From Flavobacteriales bacterium (GTDB lineage Bacteria; Bacteroidota; Bacteroidia; Flavobacteriales_F; PHOS-HE28): DNA of 64,000 bases. The stretch's first letter is position 1, and each line of letters starts with the position of its first letter. A program made the translations under genes and the position numbers. Shown piece after piece: positions 1 to 9,600 of the stretch. Under the pieces are notes generated by a model, which made no database searches, had not been told where the DNA came from, and saw only the letters and a program-made list of their open reading frames with translations. The stretch spans positions 174,645 through 238,644 of the forward strand of contig JADJCS010000017.1 in NCBI GenBank assembly GCA_016703105.1. The letters are read 5' to 3'.

Positions 1-565
1 GGCGTGGGCACGGGGCCGATCTTCATCACCGCCGCACCGCTCACGATCTTGTCGTCCGGGATCACCATCATACGGCTCGCGCGGAAGTAGTAGTGCGGGT
101 GGGGCCGATCGCAGGTGGTGAAGGTGCCGCCCTTGCTGTGTACCTCTCCGTTCGCATGGCGCTTGCTCACCCGGGCCTGCACATAGCTCTCCTGTTCGCT
201 GGTGCGCACTTCCTTGATCAAGCCCTTCTTCGAGCGGAAGTTGTACCGGATGCTGTCCGCCTCAATGCGGTGGTCCGACTCGATGAACACCGGTTTGCCG
301 GCCACCGCGCCGGTGCTGTCCGGTGCTCCGAAGGCGCGGGCCTCCTCCTGCCTGAAGCGGTACTCGATGCGGTCGGCCGTGAGCTCGATATCGCCGTACA
401 CCACACGGGCCCCGCCGAAAAGGAACACGATCTGCTGTTGCAGGTCGTAACGGATACTGTCCCGCGCGTTGTACCGGATCTCCTCATCGAGTTCCTGTGC
501 CGCGACGGGCACCGCGCACATCAACAGGGCCGTGATGAAAAGTGACCGCCGGAACGACCCGCCAC
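1..565 (-). CDS. lptD: LPS-assembly protein LptD, N-terminal part (runs off the window)
   Basis: The N-terminal portion of the outer-membrane LPS transporter LptD, which takes LPS from the periplasmic bridge and inserts it into the outer leaflet. After an Ala-Gln signal-peptidase-like site (PVAAQ-EL) the sequence has the OstA/LptA-type beta-jellyroll and then the family motif TTCDRPHPHYYF followed by VIPDDKIVSGAAV, seen in Bacteroidota LptD. The C-terminal barrel lies beyond base 1. The start is unclear: the signal-peptide frame has no upstream ATG. A GTG at 565 would fit if one T is missing from the TTTT run near 537-540; otherwise only a too-short start at an internal ATG remains. It is divergent from the amidase gene. 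Family assignment is confident; the 5' end is not. Confidence 0.85.
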
Positions 566-580
566 GCGCTGTAGGGCCGC

Positions 581-588
581 TACTTTCG
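581..588 (+). promoter_or_regulatory. putative -7 element (TACTTTCG) for the amidase-MCE-FeS operon
   Basis: The octamer TACTTTCG resembles the Bacteroidota -7 element TAnnTTTG and lies about 75 bp before the amidase start. An identical octamer faces the other way at 632-639. No convincing -33 TTTG was seen, so this is an inference from motif recurrence. Confidence 0.4.
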
Positions 589-631
589 CGCCTTGTGGAC
601 AGCATGCATCGCGGCCTCACCATTCGGGGGC

Positions 632-639
632 CGAAAGTA
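632..639 (-). promoter_or_regulatory. putative -7 element (TACTTTCG) for lptD
   Basis: On the minus strand the same TACTTTCG octamer as at 581-588 is present, about 70 bp before the lptD coding start, so the two divergent promoters would overlap. Confidence 0.4.
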
Positions 640-663
640 GGGCATCGCCACAGGGCCATATCC

Positions 664-1797
664 ATGAACGGATCGAGGGACGGCGCGTTCCGGGCGGTGC
701 TGCTCGCGGCGGCGCTCGCGCTCTCCGCACGGACCATGCCACAGGGCCCTGTGCAAAGTGACGTCAACCGTATCCGTACGGTGGTGCTGGACGCGGGCCA
801 TGGCGGAAAGGACCCTGGCAACCTGGGCACCGGACGTTTCAAGACCACCGAGAAACACGTCTCGCTCAACGTGGCGAAACTGCTGGGCAAGTACATCACG
901 CAGGCTTACCCGGACGTGAAAGTGCTCTATACCCGCGAGGACGATCGCTTCATCGAGCTCATGGAGCGCTGCAACATCGCCAACCGCGCCAAGGCCGATG
1001 TTTTCATCAGCATCCACTGCAACGCTAACGACAGCAAGGATCCGCATGGCTGCGAGACCTATGCCATGGGCCTGCACAAGACCGAGGCGAACATGCGGGT
1101 GGCGCAGAAGGAGAACGAGGCCATTCTATTGGAGGACGGCCATGAACTGAAGTACGATGGCTACGATCCCAAGGACCCGGAGAGCATCATCGCTCTGAGC
1201 TTGCGCCAGAACATCCACCTGGACCACAGCTTGTTGCTCAGCTCGTTGATCCAGAAACAGTTCAAGGAGCGCGTGGGCCGTCCCGATCGGGGGGTGAAGC
1301 AGGCGGGCTTCATCGTGATCAGCTATACCACCATGCCCAGCGTGCTCATCGAACTGGGGTTCCTCACGAACGCTACGGAAGAGGATTTCCTGCAAGGGGC
1401 CGAAGGGCAGGACTACATGGCCTCGGCCATCTACCGGGCTTTCAAGGAGTACAAGAGCACTGTGGAAGGAGTGGAGATCGCCCCGCCGCCGACGGAGAAG
1501 CCCGCTCCAGAAGCGGTGGCCAGCACCGATGCCGTTCACTTCAAGGTACAGGTGAGCACGTCGAGCAAGCGCATCGAACCGGTGGCCAAGAACTTCAAAG
1601 GGCTGGAGGGTGTTGAGGAACAGCAGGGTGCCGGTCTCTTCAGGTACACGGTGGGTGATGAACCCACCCTGGAAGGGGCCCGCGGGGTCCAACGCGTTTG
1701 CCGTGAGAAAGGCTTCGACGGGGCGTTCATCGTGGCCTTCAAGGCGGGGGTCCGGATCGATCTTGCGGAAGCCGTTAAATTGGCCCAAGCCCAATAA
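664..1797 (+). CDS. N-acetylmuramoyl-L-alanine amidase (Amidase_3)
   Basis: A zinc amidase cleaving the bond between MurNAc and the stem peptide of peptidoglycan, acting in the periplasm during cell separation or turnover. The 377-residue protein starts at ATG 664 with a hydrophobic export signal (AVLLAAALALSA). Zinc and catalytic positions are visible: DAGHGGKDPG (His about 46), the Glu in KTTEKH (about 63), ISIHCNA (His about 118) and VLIELGFLTN (Glu about 228). The last 85 residues look like a SPOR-type peptidoglycan-binding domain. Reading further upstream in frame would add residues before the signal, so ATG 664 is preferred. It is followed after 10 bp by the MCE gene, forming an envelope operon. 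Confidence 0.93.
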   Translation: MNGSRDGAFRAVLLAAALALSARTMPQGPVQSDVNRIRTVVLDAGHGGKDPGNLGTGRFKTTEKHVSLNVAKLLGKYITQAYPDVKVLYTREDDRFIELMERCNIANRAKADVFISIHCNANDSKDPHGCETYAMGLHKTEANMRVAQKENEAILLEDGHELKYDGYDPKDPESIIALSLRQNIHLDHSLLLSSLIQKQFKERVGRPDRGVKQAGFIVISYTTMPSVLIELGFLTNATEEDFLQGAEGQDYMASAIYRAFKEYKSTVEGVEIAPPPTEKPAPEAVASTDAVHFKVQVSTSSKRIEPVAKNFKGLEGVEEQQGAGLFRYTVGDEPTLEGARGVQRVCREKGFDGAFIVAFKAGVRIDLAEAVKLAQAQ

Positions 1798-1807
1798 CCA
1801 CCAGCCC

Positions 1808-2836
1808 TTGCCGAAGCTCAAACGAGAATGGTCCATCGCCTTGATGGCGGTCACCGGCATTCTGCTCCTGGTGTTCGGGGTGAACTACTTGAAAGGGCTG
1901 GACCTGTTGCAGCGCCGCAATGTCTACCACGCCATCTATACGGACATCACCGGCATAGCCGAGACCACCCCGCTATTGTTGAACGGGTTCAAGGTGGGTT
2001 CCGTGGTCAACACCCAACTGCTTCCCGGGGCGGGTGCGCGGATCATGGTCTCTTACCAAGTGAACGAGGACGGGCTCACCTTGCCAGAGGATTCGCGCGT
2101 GGTGCTCACCGGAGACCTGTTGAACAAATGGGCGGAGCTCCGGCTGGGCAGATCCGCAGAACTGGCCCAGGCAGGCGATACCATCACGGGTGACGTCAAG
2201 CCCGGCATCGCACAGACGCTCAGTGACCAGATCGATCCCCTGAAACAGAAGGCCGAAGCTATCCTGATCAACATCGATTCGGTGCTAACCGCCTTCCAGG
2301 ACGTGTTGAACCCGGGTACGCGCGGCGACATCAATGCCAGTTTCCGGTCCATCCGGGCCACCTTGGAGAAAGTGGACCATATGGCCTTGAGCCTGGACGC
2401 GTTGATCGCTGCGGAGACCCGTTCCATCAGCGGCACACTGCACAATCTGGAGAGCTTCAGCGCCAACCTGGAGGCCAATAACAAGCAGATCGGGCGGATC
2501 CTCCAGAACCTGGACACCACGGCCGCCACGCTGGCCAATGGAAAACTGGAACATGCCATCATTGCCTTGGACAGCACCGTGATCGAGGCGCGCGCGATCA
2601 TGAGCAGCTTGAGGTCGGGGGAAGGCACCTTGGGCGCGTTGATGACGAACGACAGTCTCTATCGCAATCTCGAGAAGTCCAGCCACGAACTTGACCTTCT
2701 CCTGGAGGACGTGCGGATCAACCCCAACCGCTACGTTCATCTTTCGGTGTTCGGCAAGAAGGACAAGTTGCCCAAGCTGAGCGAGAGCGACGTGCAGCGC
2801 ATCGGCGAAGCCGCCCGGAAAGAGAAGAGCCCATGA
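1808..2836 (+). CDS. MlaD/MCE-family lipid-transport protein
   Basis: A substrate-binding subunit of an MCE lipid-trafficking system, anchored in the inner membrane. The start is taken at TTG 1808, giving a positively charged N-terminus (PKLKREW) before one membrane helix (LMAVTGILLLVFGVNYLKG); ATG 1844 would begin inside the helix. The MCE domain follows (GIAETTPLLLNGFKVGSV, then the beta-strand region ending AELRLG), and the remaining 200 residues are helical, with repeated heptad-like stretches as in other MlaD proteins. The stop overlaps the next gene's ATG (ATGA at 2833). Neither the ATPase nor the permease partner is in the window. Confidence 0.88.
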   Translation: MPKLKREWSIALMAVTGILLLVFGVNYLKGLDLLQRRNVYHAIYTDITGIAETTPLLLNGFKVGSVVNTQLLPGAGARIMVSYQVNEDGLTLPEDSRVVLTGDLLNKWAELRLGRSAELAQAGDTITGDVKPGIAQTLSDQIDPLKQKAEAILINIDSVLTAFQDVLNPGTRGDINASFRSIRATLEKVDHMALSLDALIAAETRSISGTLHNLESFSANLEANNKQIGRILQNLDTTAATLANGKLEHAIIALDSTVIEARAIMSSLRSGEGTLGALMTNDSLYRNLEKSSHELDLLLEDVRINPNRYVHLSVFGKKDKLPKLSESDVQRIGEAARKEKSP

Positions 2837-4152
2837 TCGCCCAGCTGCTGTTCACCGCGTTGTTGCTCGCGGGGGCGGTGCTCTTCGCGCGCAACATCCT
2901 ACGCGTGCGCCGGAACATCCTGTTGGGTCGCGACGTCACCATCAACGACCACCCGGGCGAACGCTGGGCGCTCATGGCGCGTGTGGCCTTGGGTCAGAGC
3001 AAAATGGTGGTGCGCCCCGTGGCCGGCATCCTACATATCATCGTGTATGCGGGGTTCGTCATCATCAACATCGAAGTGCTGGAGATCCTCATCGATGGCG
3101 TCTTCGGCACGCACCGGGTGCTCAGCTTCCTCGGGGGCTTCTATGACTTCCTTATCGGCAGCTTCGAATGGCTTGCGCTCGGTGTGTGGGTGGCCTGTGC
3201 CATCTTCCTCGTTCGCCGCAACCTCATCAAGCTGAAGCGCTTCGTAATGAAGGAGCTCGACGGCTGGCCGCGCACCGATGCCAACTTGATCCTCGTCACG
3301 GAGATCGCCTTGATGACCGCCTTCCTGCTGATGAACGGGGCTGATCAACTGCTTGCCTCGCGTGGAGCCGAGCACTATATCGTGGCGGGCGCTTTTCCGA
3401 TCAGCGGTCTGCTGACACCCTTGTTGGATGGACTTTCGAACACATCGTTGATCCTGGTCGAGCGCATCTGCTGGTGGTTCCACATCATCGGCATCCTGGC
3501 CTTCCTCAACTACCTCGTGGTGAGTAAACACTTGCACATCCTGCTGGCCTTCCCCAATGTGTGGTACAGCACATTGCGGCCGAAGACCGAGCTGGTGAAC
3601 ATGCCGCGCGTTACCGGTGAAGTGAGGAGCATGTTGGATCCCTCTGTGCAGCCACCGACCGTGACAGCACATACCGTGGCCGGCGTGGAAATGACCGAGC
3701 GCTTCGGAGCGAAGGATGTCTTCGACCTCTCCTGGAAGCAACTGATGGATGCTTACTCCTGCACTGAGTGCGGGCGATGCACGAGCGTGTGCCCGGCCAG
3801 TATCACCGGCAAATTGTTGAGCCCGCGCAAGATCATGATGGATACCCGCGATCGGCTCGAAGAAGTGGGCAAGGTGATCGATGCGAAGAGCAAGTGGGAG
3901 GACGACGGCAAGAGCCTGCACAAGCGCATCACCGAAGAGGAGTTGTGGGCCTGCACCACCTGCAATGCATGCACGGAGGCCTGTCCCGTGAACATCGATC
4001 CAGTGGGCATCATCACCGATATGCGCCGCTACCTGGTGATGGAGGAAAGCCGCACACGACCCGCGCTCACCAGCATGTTCACCAACGTGGAGAACAATGG
4101 TGCGCCCTGGGCGTTCGGGCCGGACCAGCGGATGAAATGGACGGAACAGTGA
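2833..4152 (+). CDS. membrane-bound 4Fe-4S dicluster oxidoreductase subunit (HdrC/GlpC-like)
   Basis: A 439-residue electron-transfer protein. The N-terminal 260 residues contain several hydrophobic helices (for example IIVYAGFVIINIEVLEILI and IGILAFLNYLVVS) like the cytochrome-type membrane domain of NarI/DsrM proteins. Two ferredoxin motifs follow on the cytoplasmic side: CTECGRCTSVCP (about residue 313) and CTTCNACTEACP (about 375). It overlaps the MCE stop codon by 4 bp and is followed after 4 bp by the cysteine-rich partner, so the two subunits are probably made together. Known relatives pass electrons between quinones and a soluble donor or acceptor; the actual substrate cannot be read from the sequence. 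Confidence 0.88.
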   Translation: MIAQLLFTALLLAGAVLFARNILRVRRNILLGRDVTINDHPGERWALMARVALGQSKMVVRPVAGILHIIVYAGFVIINIEVLEILIDGVFGTHRVLSFLGGFYDFLIGSFEWLALGVWVACAIFLVRRNLIKLKRFVMKELDGWPRTDANLILVTEIALMTAFLLMNGADQLLASRGAEHYIVAGAFPISGLLTPLLDGLSNTSLILVERICWWFHIIGILAFLNYLVVSKHLHILLAFPNVWYSTLRPKTELVNMPRVTGEVRSMLDPSVQPPTVTAHTVAGVEMTERFGAKDVFDLSWKQLMDAYSCTECGRCTSVCPASITGKLLSPRKIMMDTRDRLEEVGKVIDAKSKWEDDGKSLHKRITEEELWACTTCNACTEACPVNIDPVGIITDMRRYLVMEESRTRPALTSMFTNVENNGAPWAFGPDQRMKWTEQ

Positions 4153-4156
4153 TCCC

Positions 4157-4948
4157 ATGAACGAACCGCTCCACATCCGGACCATGGCCGACTTCGCCGC
4201 CGCTGGCGAAGTGCCCGACGTTCTGTTCTGGGTGGGTTGCGCGGGTAGTTTCGATGATCGTGCGCGGAAGATCAGCAAGGCGTTCGTGCGCATCCTGAAC
4301 GCTGCGAAAGTGAAGTTCGCCGTGCTCGGCCAGGAGGAATCCTGCACGGGTGATCCAGCACGACGTGCGGGCAACGAGTTCCTTTTCCAGATGCAGGCGC
4401 TCAACAATGTGACCGTGTTGAACGGCTACGGCGTGCGCCGCATCGTGACCGCCTGTCCGCATTGCTTCAACACGCTCAAGAACGAGTACCCTGCGTTGGG
4501 CGGCACCTACGAGGTGATGCACCACACCCAGTTCATCAATACGCTATTGAAGGAAGGCCGGATCAAAGTGGAAGGCGGCAACTTCAAAGGGAAGCGCATC
4601 ACCTTCCACGATCCCTGTTACCTGGGCCGTGGCAACGGCGAGTACGAAGCCCCGCGCGAAGTTCTTTTGAAATTGGATGCCGCCTTGGTGGAGATGAAGC
4701 GAAGCCGTGCCAACGGGCTCTGCTGCGGTGCCGGTGGCGGACAGATGTTCAAAGAGGCCGAGCCCGGCACAAGGGAAGTGAACGTCGAGCGCAGCGAGGA
4801 AGCGCTGGGCACCGCGCCGAACGTGATCGCTGCGGGCTGTCCTTTCTGTAACACCATGCTCACCGACGGCGTGAAGCACTTCAACAAGGAAGGCGAGGTG
4901 CAGGTGAAGGACGTGGCGGAGCTGATCGCCGAGGCGGGGGATCTGTAG
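4157..4948 (+). CDS. CCG-domain Fe-S oxidoreductase (HdrB/GlpC C-terminal type)
   Basis: A 263-residue soluble partner of the preceding subunit. It carries two cysteine-rich (CCG) segments: WVGCAGSFDD...CTGDPARR...CPHCFN in the first half, and DPCYLGRG...LCCGAGGGQM...GCPFCNTM in the second. These bind a non-cubane 4Fe-4S cluster in heterodisulfide-reductase-B-like proteins. No membrane segment is present. In many Bacteroidota these two Fe-S genes follow amidase or MCE genes, as here; what they oxidise there is not established. It is convergent with the next gene, 12 bp apart. Confidence 0.87.
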   Translation: MNEPLHIRTMADFAAAGEVPDVLFWVGCAGSFDDRARKISKAFVRILNAAKVKFAVLGQEESCTGDPARRAGNEFLFQMQALNNVTVLNGYGVRRIVTACPHCFNTLKNEYPALGGTYEVMHHTQFINTLLKEGRIKVEGGNFKGKRITFHDPCYLGRGNGEYEAPREVLLKLDAALVEMKRSRANGLCCGAGGGQMFKEAEPGTREVNVERSEEALGTAPNVIAAGCPFCNTMLTDGVKHFNKEGEVQVKDVAELIAEAGDL

Positions 4949-4960
4949 CCGACGAACGGG

Positions 4961-6526
4961 TCAATCCACCAAGAACCGCCAGGAGCGGAATGCACCATCG
5001 AACTGCATCGTCACCAAGTAGATGCCTGTATTGACGTCACTGAGGTGCACGGAATGGGTGATGCCCTGGACATATCCCTGCCAGACAACGCGCCCCACGG
5101 CGTCATGGACCTTCAACCGGGCATTGTGCGAAGATCCGTTCCCCGTGATCCGCAGTTCACCCGATGGCCGATCGAACTGCACGGACATATCCATGACGTC
5201 GATCTCCGCGTCCACGGTAGTGGGCATCCCATTGGCAAGCTTCACCACCCAGCCATCCGCCATCAGGTGGTGGCCCACCACGTCGCCATCGTTCGAATAA
5301 GCGGTACCTCCAAGGAGGCAAGAGCCATCGGCACCGTGACATACAGCCCAGGCATTGTCCAGTCCGGATCCGCCAAGGGACAGTTGCCACAACAGTGAAC
5401 CGGCGGAATCCAGCTCGGAAATCCAGGCGTCGTAATTCCCATGGTTCCCCGTCACATCCCCATCGTTCGATGCCACCGTACCTGAGACGAGGATGCCACC
5501 ATCACCCCCGACCGTGGCCGACCATGAGTTGTCCCGTTCCGATCCCCCAAGGCATTTCTGCCATTCGATATTGCCCAGGGAATCAAGTTGCACGACCCAA
5601 GCGTCATGTTTGTGATATCCATCGAACCCATAATGCCAGCCCGATACATCACCGTCGTCCGAATTAGTTTGACCGGCGACCAGCCAACTAGCGTTCTTCA
5701 TTGCGCTTATCGAGTAAGCATATTCGCCGCGCGATCCACCCAACATTTTTTGCCACAGAACCTGTCCGGTGCTGTCTAGTCTTACCACCCAGGCATCACC
5801 GCCGCCGTGCGTACCTGAAGCATCGCCATTGTTCGAATCGCAGATCCCACCGACCAGACAGCCGCCATCCGCTAATAACCCCATGCTGAACCCATGATCG
5901 TCACCCGTCCCACCAAGAGCATTGGTCCAAAGCACATTCCCATTGGGATCCAGCTTCACCACCCAATAGTCATACAGCGGGAACCCTAAGGAGTTGTAAC
6001 CAGGATGCCAGTCCACCACATCGCCATCCTCGGAGATCGTGCGTCCGCATGCCAGATACCCTCCATCTGGGGTTTGCCGAACCGCATAGGCGACCTCCGA
6101 CCTCCGAAGTTGCCACGTGGCGTCCACCTTGAATAGCCACATATCGTTCATGCCGTGGTTCTGTGTCAGATCGCCATCGTCGCTTCCGCTGGACCCAGCA
6201 ACTATGAATCCCCCATCAGCGGTCAGATCGATCGCTTGAGCGCGTTCACCGCTGGTTCCACCATAAGTCCGTTGCCACTCGATGTTGCCACCTTGATCGA
6301 GCTTGACCAGCCAGGCGTCCGACCATCCATGGTTCATAGTGACATCGCCATCCGCCGACATGGTCATGCAGGCGAGGATATATCCCCCGTCGGGGGTTTC
6401 CAGCACATCGTTCACTTCGTCGTCGGCACTTCCTCCAAGGCAGCGTTGCCATTCGATCTGCGGTTGTGTCAGGCAGCGCGATGCCAGAACGGCCATCAAG
6501 ACGAGGAGGGATGCACGGCTTGTCAT
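4961..6526 (-). CDS. T9SS type A cargo protein with beta-propeller-like repeats
   Basis: A 521-residue exported protein: a signal peptide (LLVLMAVLASRCLTQ), then about eight repeats of 50-60 residues of the form W(Q/T)xxLGGSxxDxA...DGGxLVxGxxxSxDGDVxxxHGxxDxWVVKLD, similar to bacterial SBBP-type propeller repeats. The last 75 residues form a type A sorting domain (ARLKVHDAVGRVVWQGYV...GIYLVTMQFDG), which directs secretion through the T9SS and attachment to the surface. Its function is otherwise unknown. The Asp/Gly-rich loops may bind calcium; this is inference. Confidence 0.85.
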   Translation of the reverse strand: MTSRASLLVLMAVLASRCLTQPQIEWQRCLGGSADDEVNDVLETPDGGYILACMTMSADGDVTMNHGWSDAWLVKLDQGGNIEWQRTYGGTSGERAQAIDLTADGGFIVAGSSGSDDGDLTQNHGMNDMWLFKVDATWQLRRSEVAYAVRQTPDGGYLACGRTISEDGDVVDWHPGYNSLGFPLYDYWVVKLDPNGNVLWTNALGGTGDDHGFSMGLLADGGCLVGGICDSNNGDASGTHGGGDAWVVRLDSTGQVLWQKMLGGSRGEYAYSISAMKNASWLVAGQTNSDDGDVSGWHYGFDGYHKHDAWVVQLDSLGNIEWQKCLGGSERDNSWSATVGGDGGILVSGTVASNDGDVTGNHGNYDAWISELDSAGSLLWQLSLGGSGLDNAWAVCHGADGSCLLGGTAYSNDGDVVGHHLMADGWVVKLANGMPTTVDAEIDVMDMSVQFDRPSGELRITGNGSSHNARLKVHDAVGRVVWQGYVQGITHSVHLSDVNTGIYLVTMQFDGAFRSWRFLVD

Positions 6527-6552
6527 GAGAAAGAGGTAAGTGAGCGCAGCAC

Positions 6553-6560
6553 CGAAGCTA
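6553..6560 (-). promoter_or_regulatory. putative -7 element for the 4961-6526 gene
   Basis: The minus strand reads TAGCTTCG about 27 bp before the ATG, in keeping with the TA-N2-TT(T)CG motifs seen before other genes in this window. Confidence 0.3.
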
Positions 6561-6631
6561 AATGCGGATGGAACGCCGATCCACTGGCGCAGGTGGAGTT
6601 ACCCACGCGTCCATGTCGCGGAGATCGCGCC

Positions 6632-9600
6632 CTACTGCCCCAACAACACCTTCACCGCCGCCTCCAACTGCTGGTCGCGTCCCTTGCTCACCAGGCCGGG
6701 CTCCAACGCTTGTTTCACATCGGGTTCCAGCTGCGTGTTCTCCATGAAGTTCCCTGCGTTGTCGATCATGCCCACTTGCGGGATGCCGAACACCACACCG
6801 CTCTGCATGCGCTCCCACCACACAGCGGTGCCTGTGCCCGGCACAGGCATGCCCACCAGCTTGCCGATGCCCAGGGCCTTGTAGGTAACGGGGAACAAGT
6901 GGGCGTCGCTGTAGTTGCTTTCGCCCATCACCACGGCGCTGGGTTTCTGCCATTTGAACTGCGGTTCGGTGCCGAGCTTCTGGCCGCGCGGTTCCATGCG
7001 CATGTAGGTTTTTCCGGCTAGGAAGGTGGCCAGATCATCGTGCAACCAACCGCCGCCGTTGAAACGGGTGTCGACCACGAGACCATCCTTGTCGTGGTAG
7101 CGGCCCAGGGCTTCATCGTAGACCCGGCGGTAGGAGCGATCGTTCATGCCGCGCACATGCACATAGCCGATACGTCCCCCGCTCAAGCTGTCCACGATAT
7201 GGCGGCAACGCTCCACCCAACGCTGATAGAGCAGTTCGCCTTCATCGTCCAGGGAGATCGGTTTCACGGTCTCGTCCCAACGTTCTTTCTTGATCGGATC
7301 GTAGAGGCTCAGCAAGGTGGGTTTCCCGGCTTTGCGGTTAAGAAGGCGGGCATGATCCTCCAGCGGGGTGATCGCCTGTCCGTCGATCTTCTCGATCACC
7401 ACACCGGCTTTGATGCGGGAGCCTTCCTTCACCACGGGGCTCTTGTCGATCACCTCCTCCACGCGCAGGCCGTTCAAGTTCATATCGTTCGCGTAGAGCA
7501 ATCCCAAGGCCGCGGTTTCGTCGCCATGCTCGGGTTCATCGTAGAATCGTCCGCCGGTATGCGAGGCGTTCAACTCGCCCAGCATCTCACTGAGCAGCTC
7601 GGCGAAGTCCCAGTTGTTGTTGATGAAGGGGAGCATGCGCGCGTATTCTTCCTTATACAACGCCCAGTTCACGCCTTGGAGGTCGGCGCGGTAGAACTTC
7701 TTCTGCACCTGGCGCCAGACGTGTTCGAAGAGATAAGCACGCTCCAGGTCCTCGTTCAAGGTCATCTCGCCATTGATACCCACGTTCTTCAATTCGCCCT
7801 TCTCGATCTCCACCTTGGCTATGCCGCCGTCCTTGGAGAGGAAGAGGAACTTGCCCTCCTTGTCCAGTTCGAGCGCGCCGGCATTGCTGGCGTTCATTTT
7901 CGCGAGCACCTTGGTCTCGCCGGTGCGTAGTTCGGTCTGCCAGAGATCGTAGCCCTTCTCGAAGCGGGCCAGGTAGAAGAGCTTCTCACCGTCCTTGGAG
8001 AGCACCGCACCCGCCAGATCGCTGGAGTGCATGGTGAGGCGCACTTTGCGCAGCTCCACGTCCTCAAGATCGAACTTCAAGGGCTTGACGGGTTCGTCCT
8101 TCTTGTCATCCTTGTCCTTGTCGCTCTTACCATCCTTCTTGTCCTTCTTCTCCTCTTCCTCCTTCTTCTTCTTGTCCTCTTCCTCCTTCAGCAAGGCCGC
8201 TTCCTCCTTGCTCAGCTTGAAGCGATCGAAGGCTTCCTGGTCGAGGAACAGGGCGTAGGCATCGGCCTGGCCGCCCCAGCTGGCGTGGTTCTTCATGCCA
8301 TCGCGGGAGCTGTAGAAGAGCATCGCTTTGCCGTCCATGGTCCATTTCGGAAGCCCGCCGCCATATCCGCTCTTGGTGAGGTCGGTGATCACCGGCGTGC
8401 CCTCCACGTTCACCAGCCCGCATTGGGTGATCCACTGGTCGGGATGAAGGAACTCCACCAACAGCCACTTGCTGTCCGGGCTCCAGCTGAAGAACTGATC
8501 GCCATCGGCGTAACTGTAGTTCTTATCGCCCGGCATGATCGTGCGCACCTGCTTGTTGGCCAGGTTCATCACACGTATCGCCGTGCGTTCTTCCAAGTAG
8601 GCCACTTCCTTACCATCGGGCGAATAGGCCGGTTGGAACTCCTCGGCCGGGGTGTTCAAGAGCGCTTCTTCTTTCAGCAAGGTGGCATTGAAGAAGTACT
8701 GCTCCTCTTTGCGGACGATCGTACTTGTGTACAGGTCCCAACTGGCATTGCGCTCTGTGGCGTAGAGCAGTGTGCGGCCATCCGGGCTGAAGGAGACCGA
8801 TCGCTCCTGCTCCGGTGTGTTGGTGATGCGGCGGGTGGTGCCCTCGGCCACGGAGGTCACGAACACTTCCCCACGATGGACGAACGCCACCTCCTTGCCG
8901 TTCGAAGAGAGCGCCATCTCGGTCACGTCGCCTTTCACGGGAACCGTGCGCACCGGATTGTAGCGTCCATCGGCCGCGATACGCACGCTCACTTTCGCAG
9001 GTGATCCGCCATCGGTCATGGTGTGCAATTCGCCCTGGTAGCTGAAGCAGAGGGTGCCGTTGTCGCTCCGGCTCAGGTAGCGCACGGGATGGTCCTTCAA
9101 GAAGCTCACTTGGGTGGATGGGCCACCGGCCACGGGCATCTTGTGGATGTTATAACTGCCCTTCTCCTCAGTGAGGAAGTACACGGTGCTGCCGTCTTGC
9201 GTGAACACCGGGTTGCGGTCCTCACCAATAAACGTGGTGATCCGCTTGAACTGCTTGCTTCCCAAGTCGTAGGTCCACACGTCCCGGGTCACGGAGGAAG
9301 TATGGTGCTTCCGGAAATTGTCCTCGTAGCCCTTCCGGTCGTGGAAGACGAGCATTGTACCCGAGGCATTGAACCGCGCGTTCTGTGCGGGAACGGTGAG
9401 GACCTGCTCGGCGCGTCCCCCCTTGATGGGTACCGTGTAGAGTTCTCCCAGCCCGCCGGTAGGGAAGAGCTGGCAGTTCGCGTCGTCGAGCCGGTTGCTG
9501 TAGAAGAGCACCTTGCTGTTGTCCGGGGTGAAGTCGGTCGGCGTGTCCCAGTTGGAATGGTGGGTGAGGCGTGTCGCCGTGCCGCCGGCGCTGGGCATCA

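Noticed and set aside
3031..4407. 458-codon minus-strand frame across the Fe-S genes
   Set aside because: Both plus-strand genes have intact cluster motifs and coupled starts; the minus frame spans their boundary and has no motifs.
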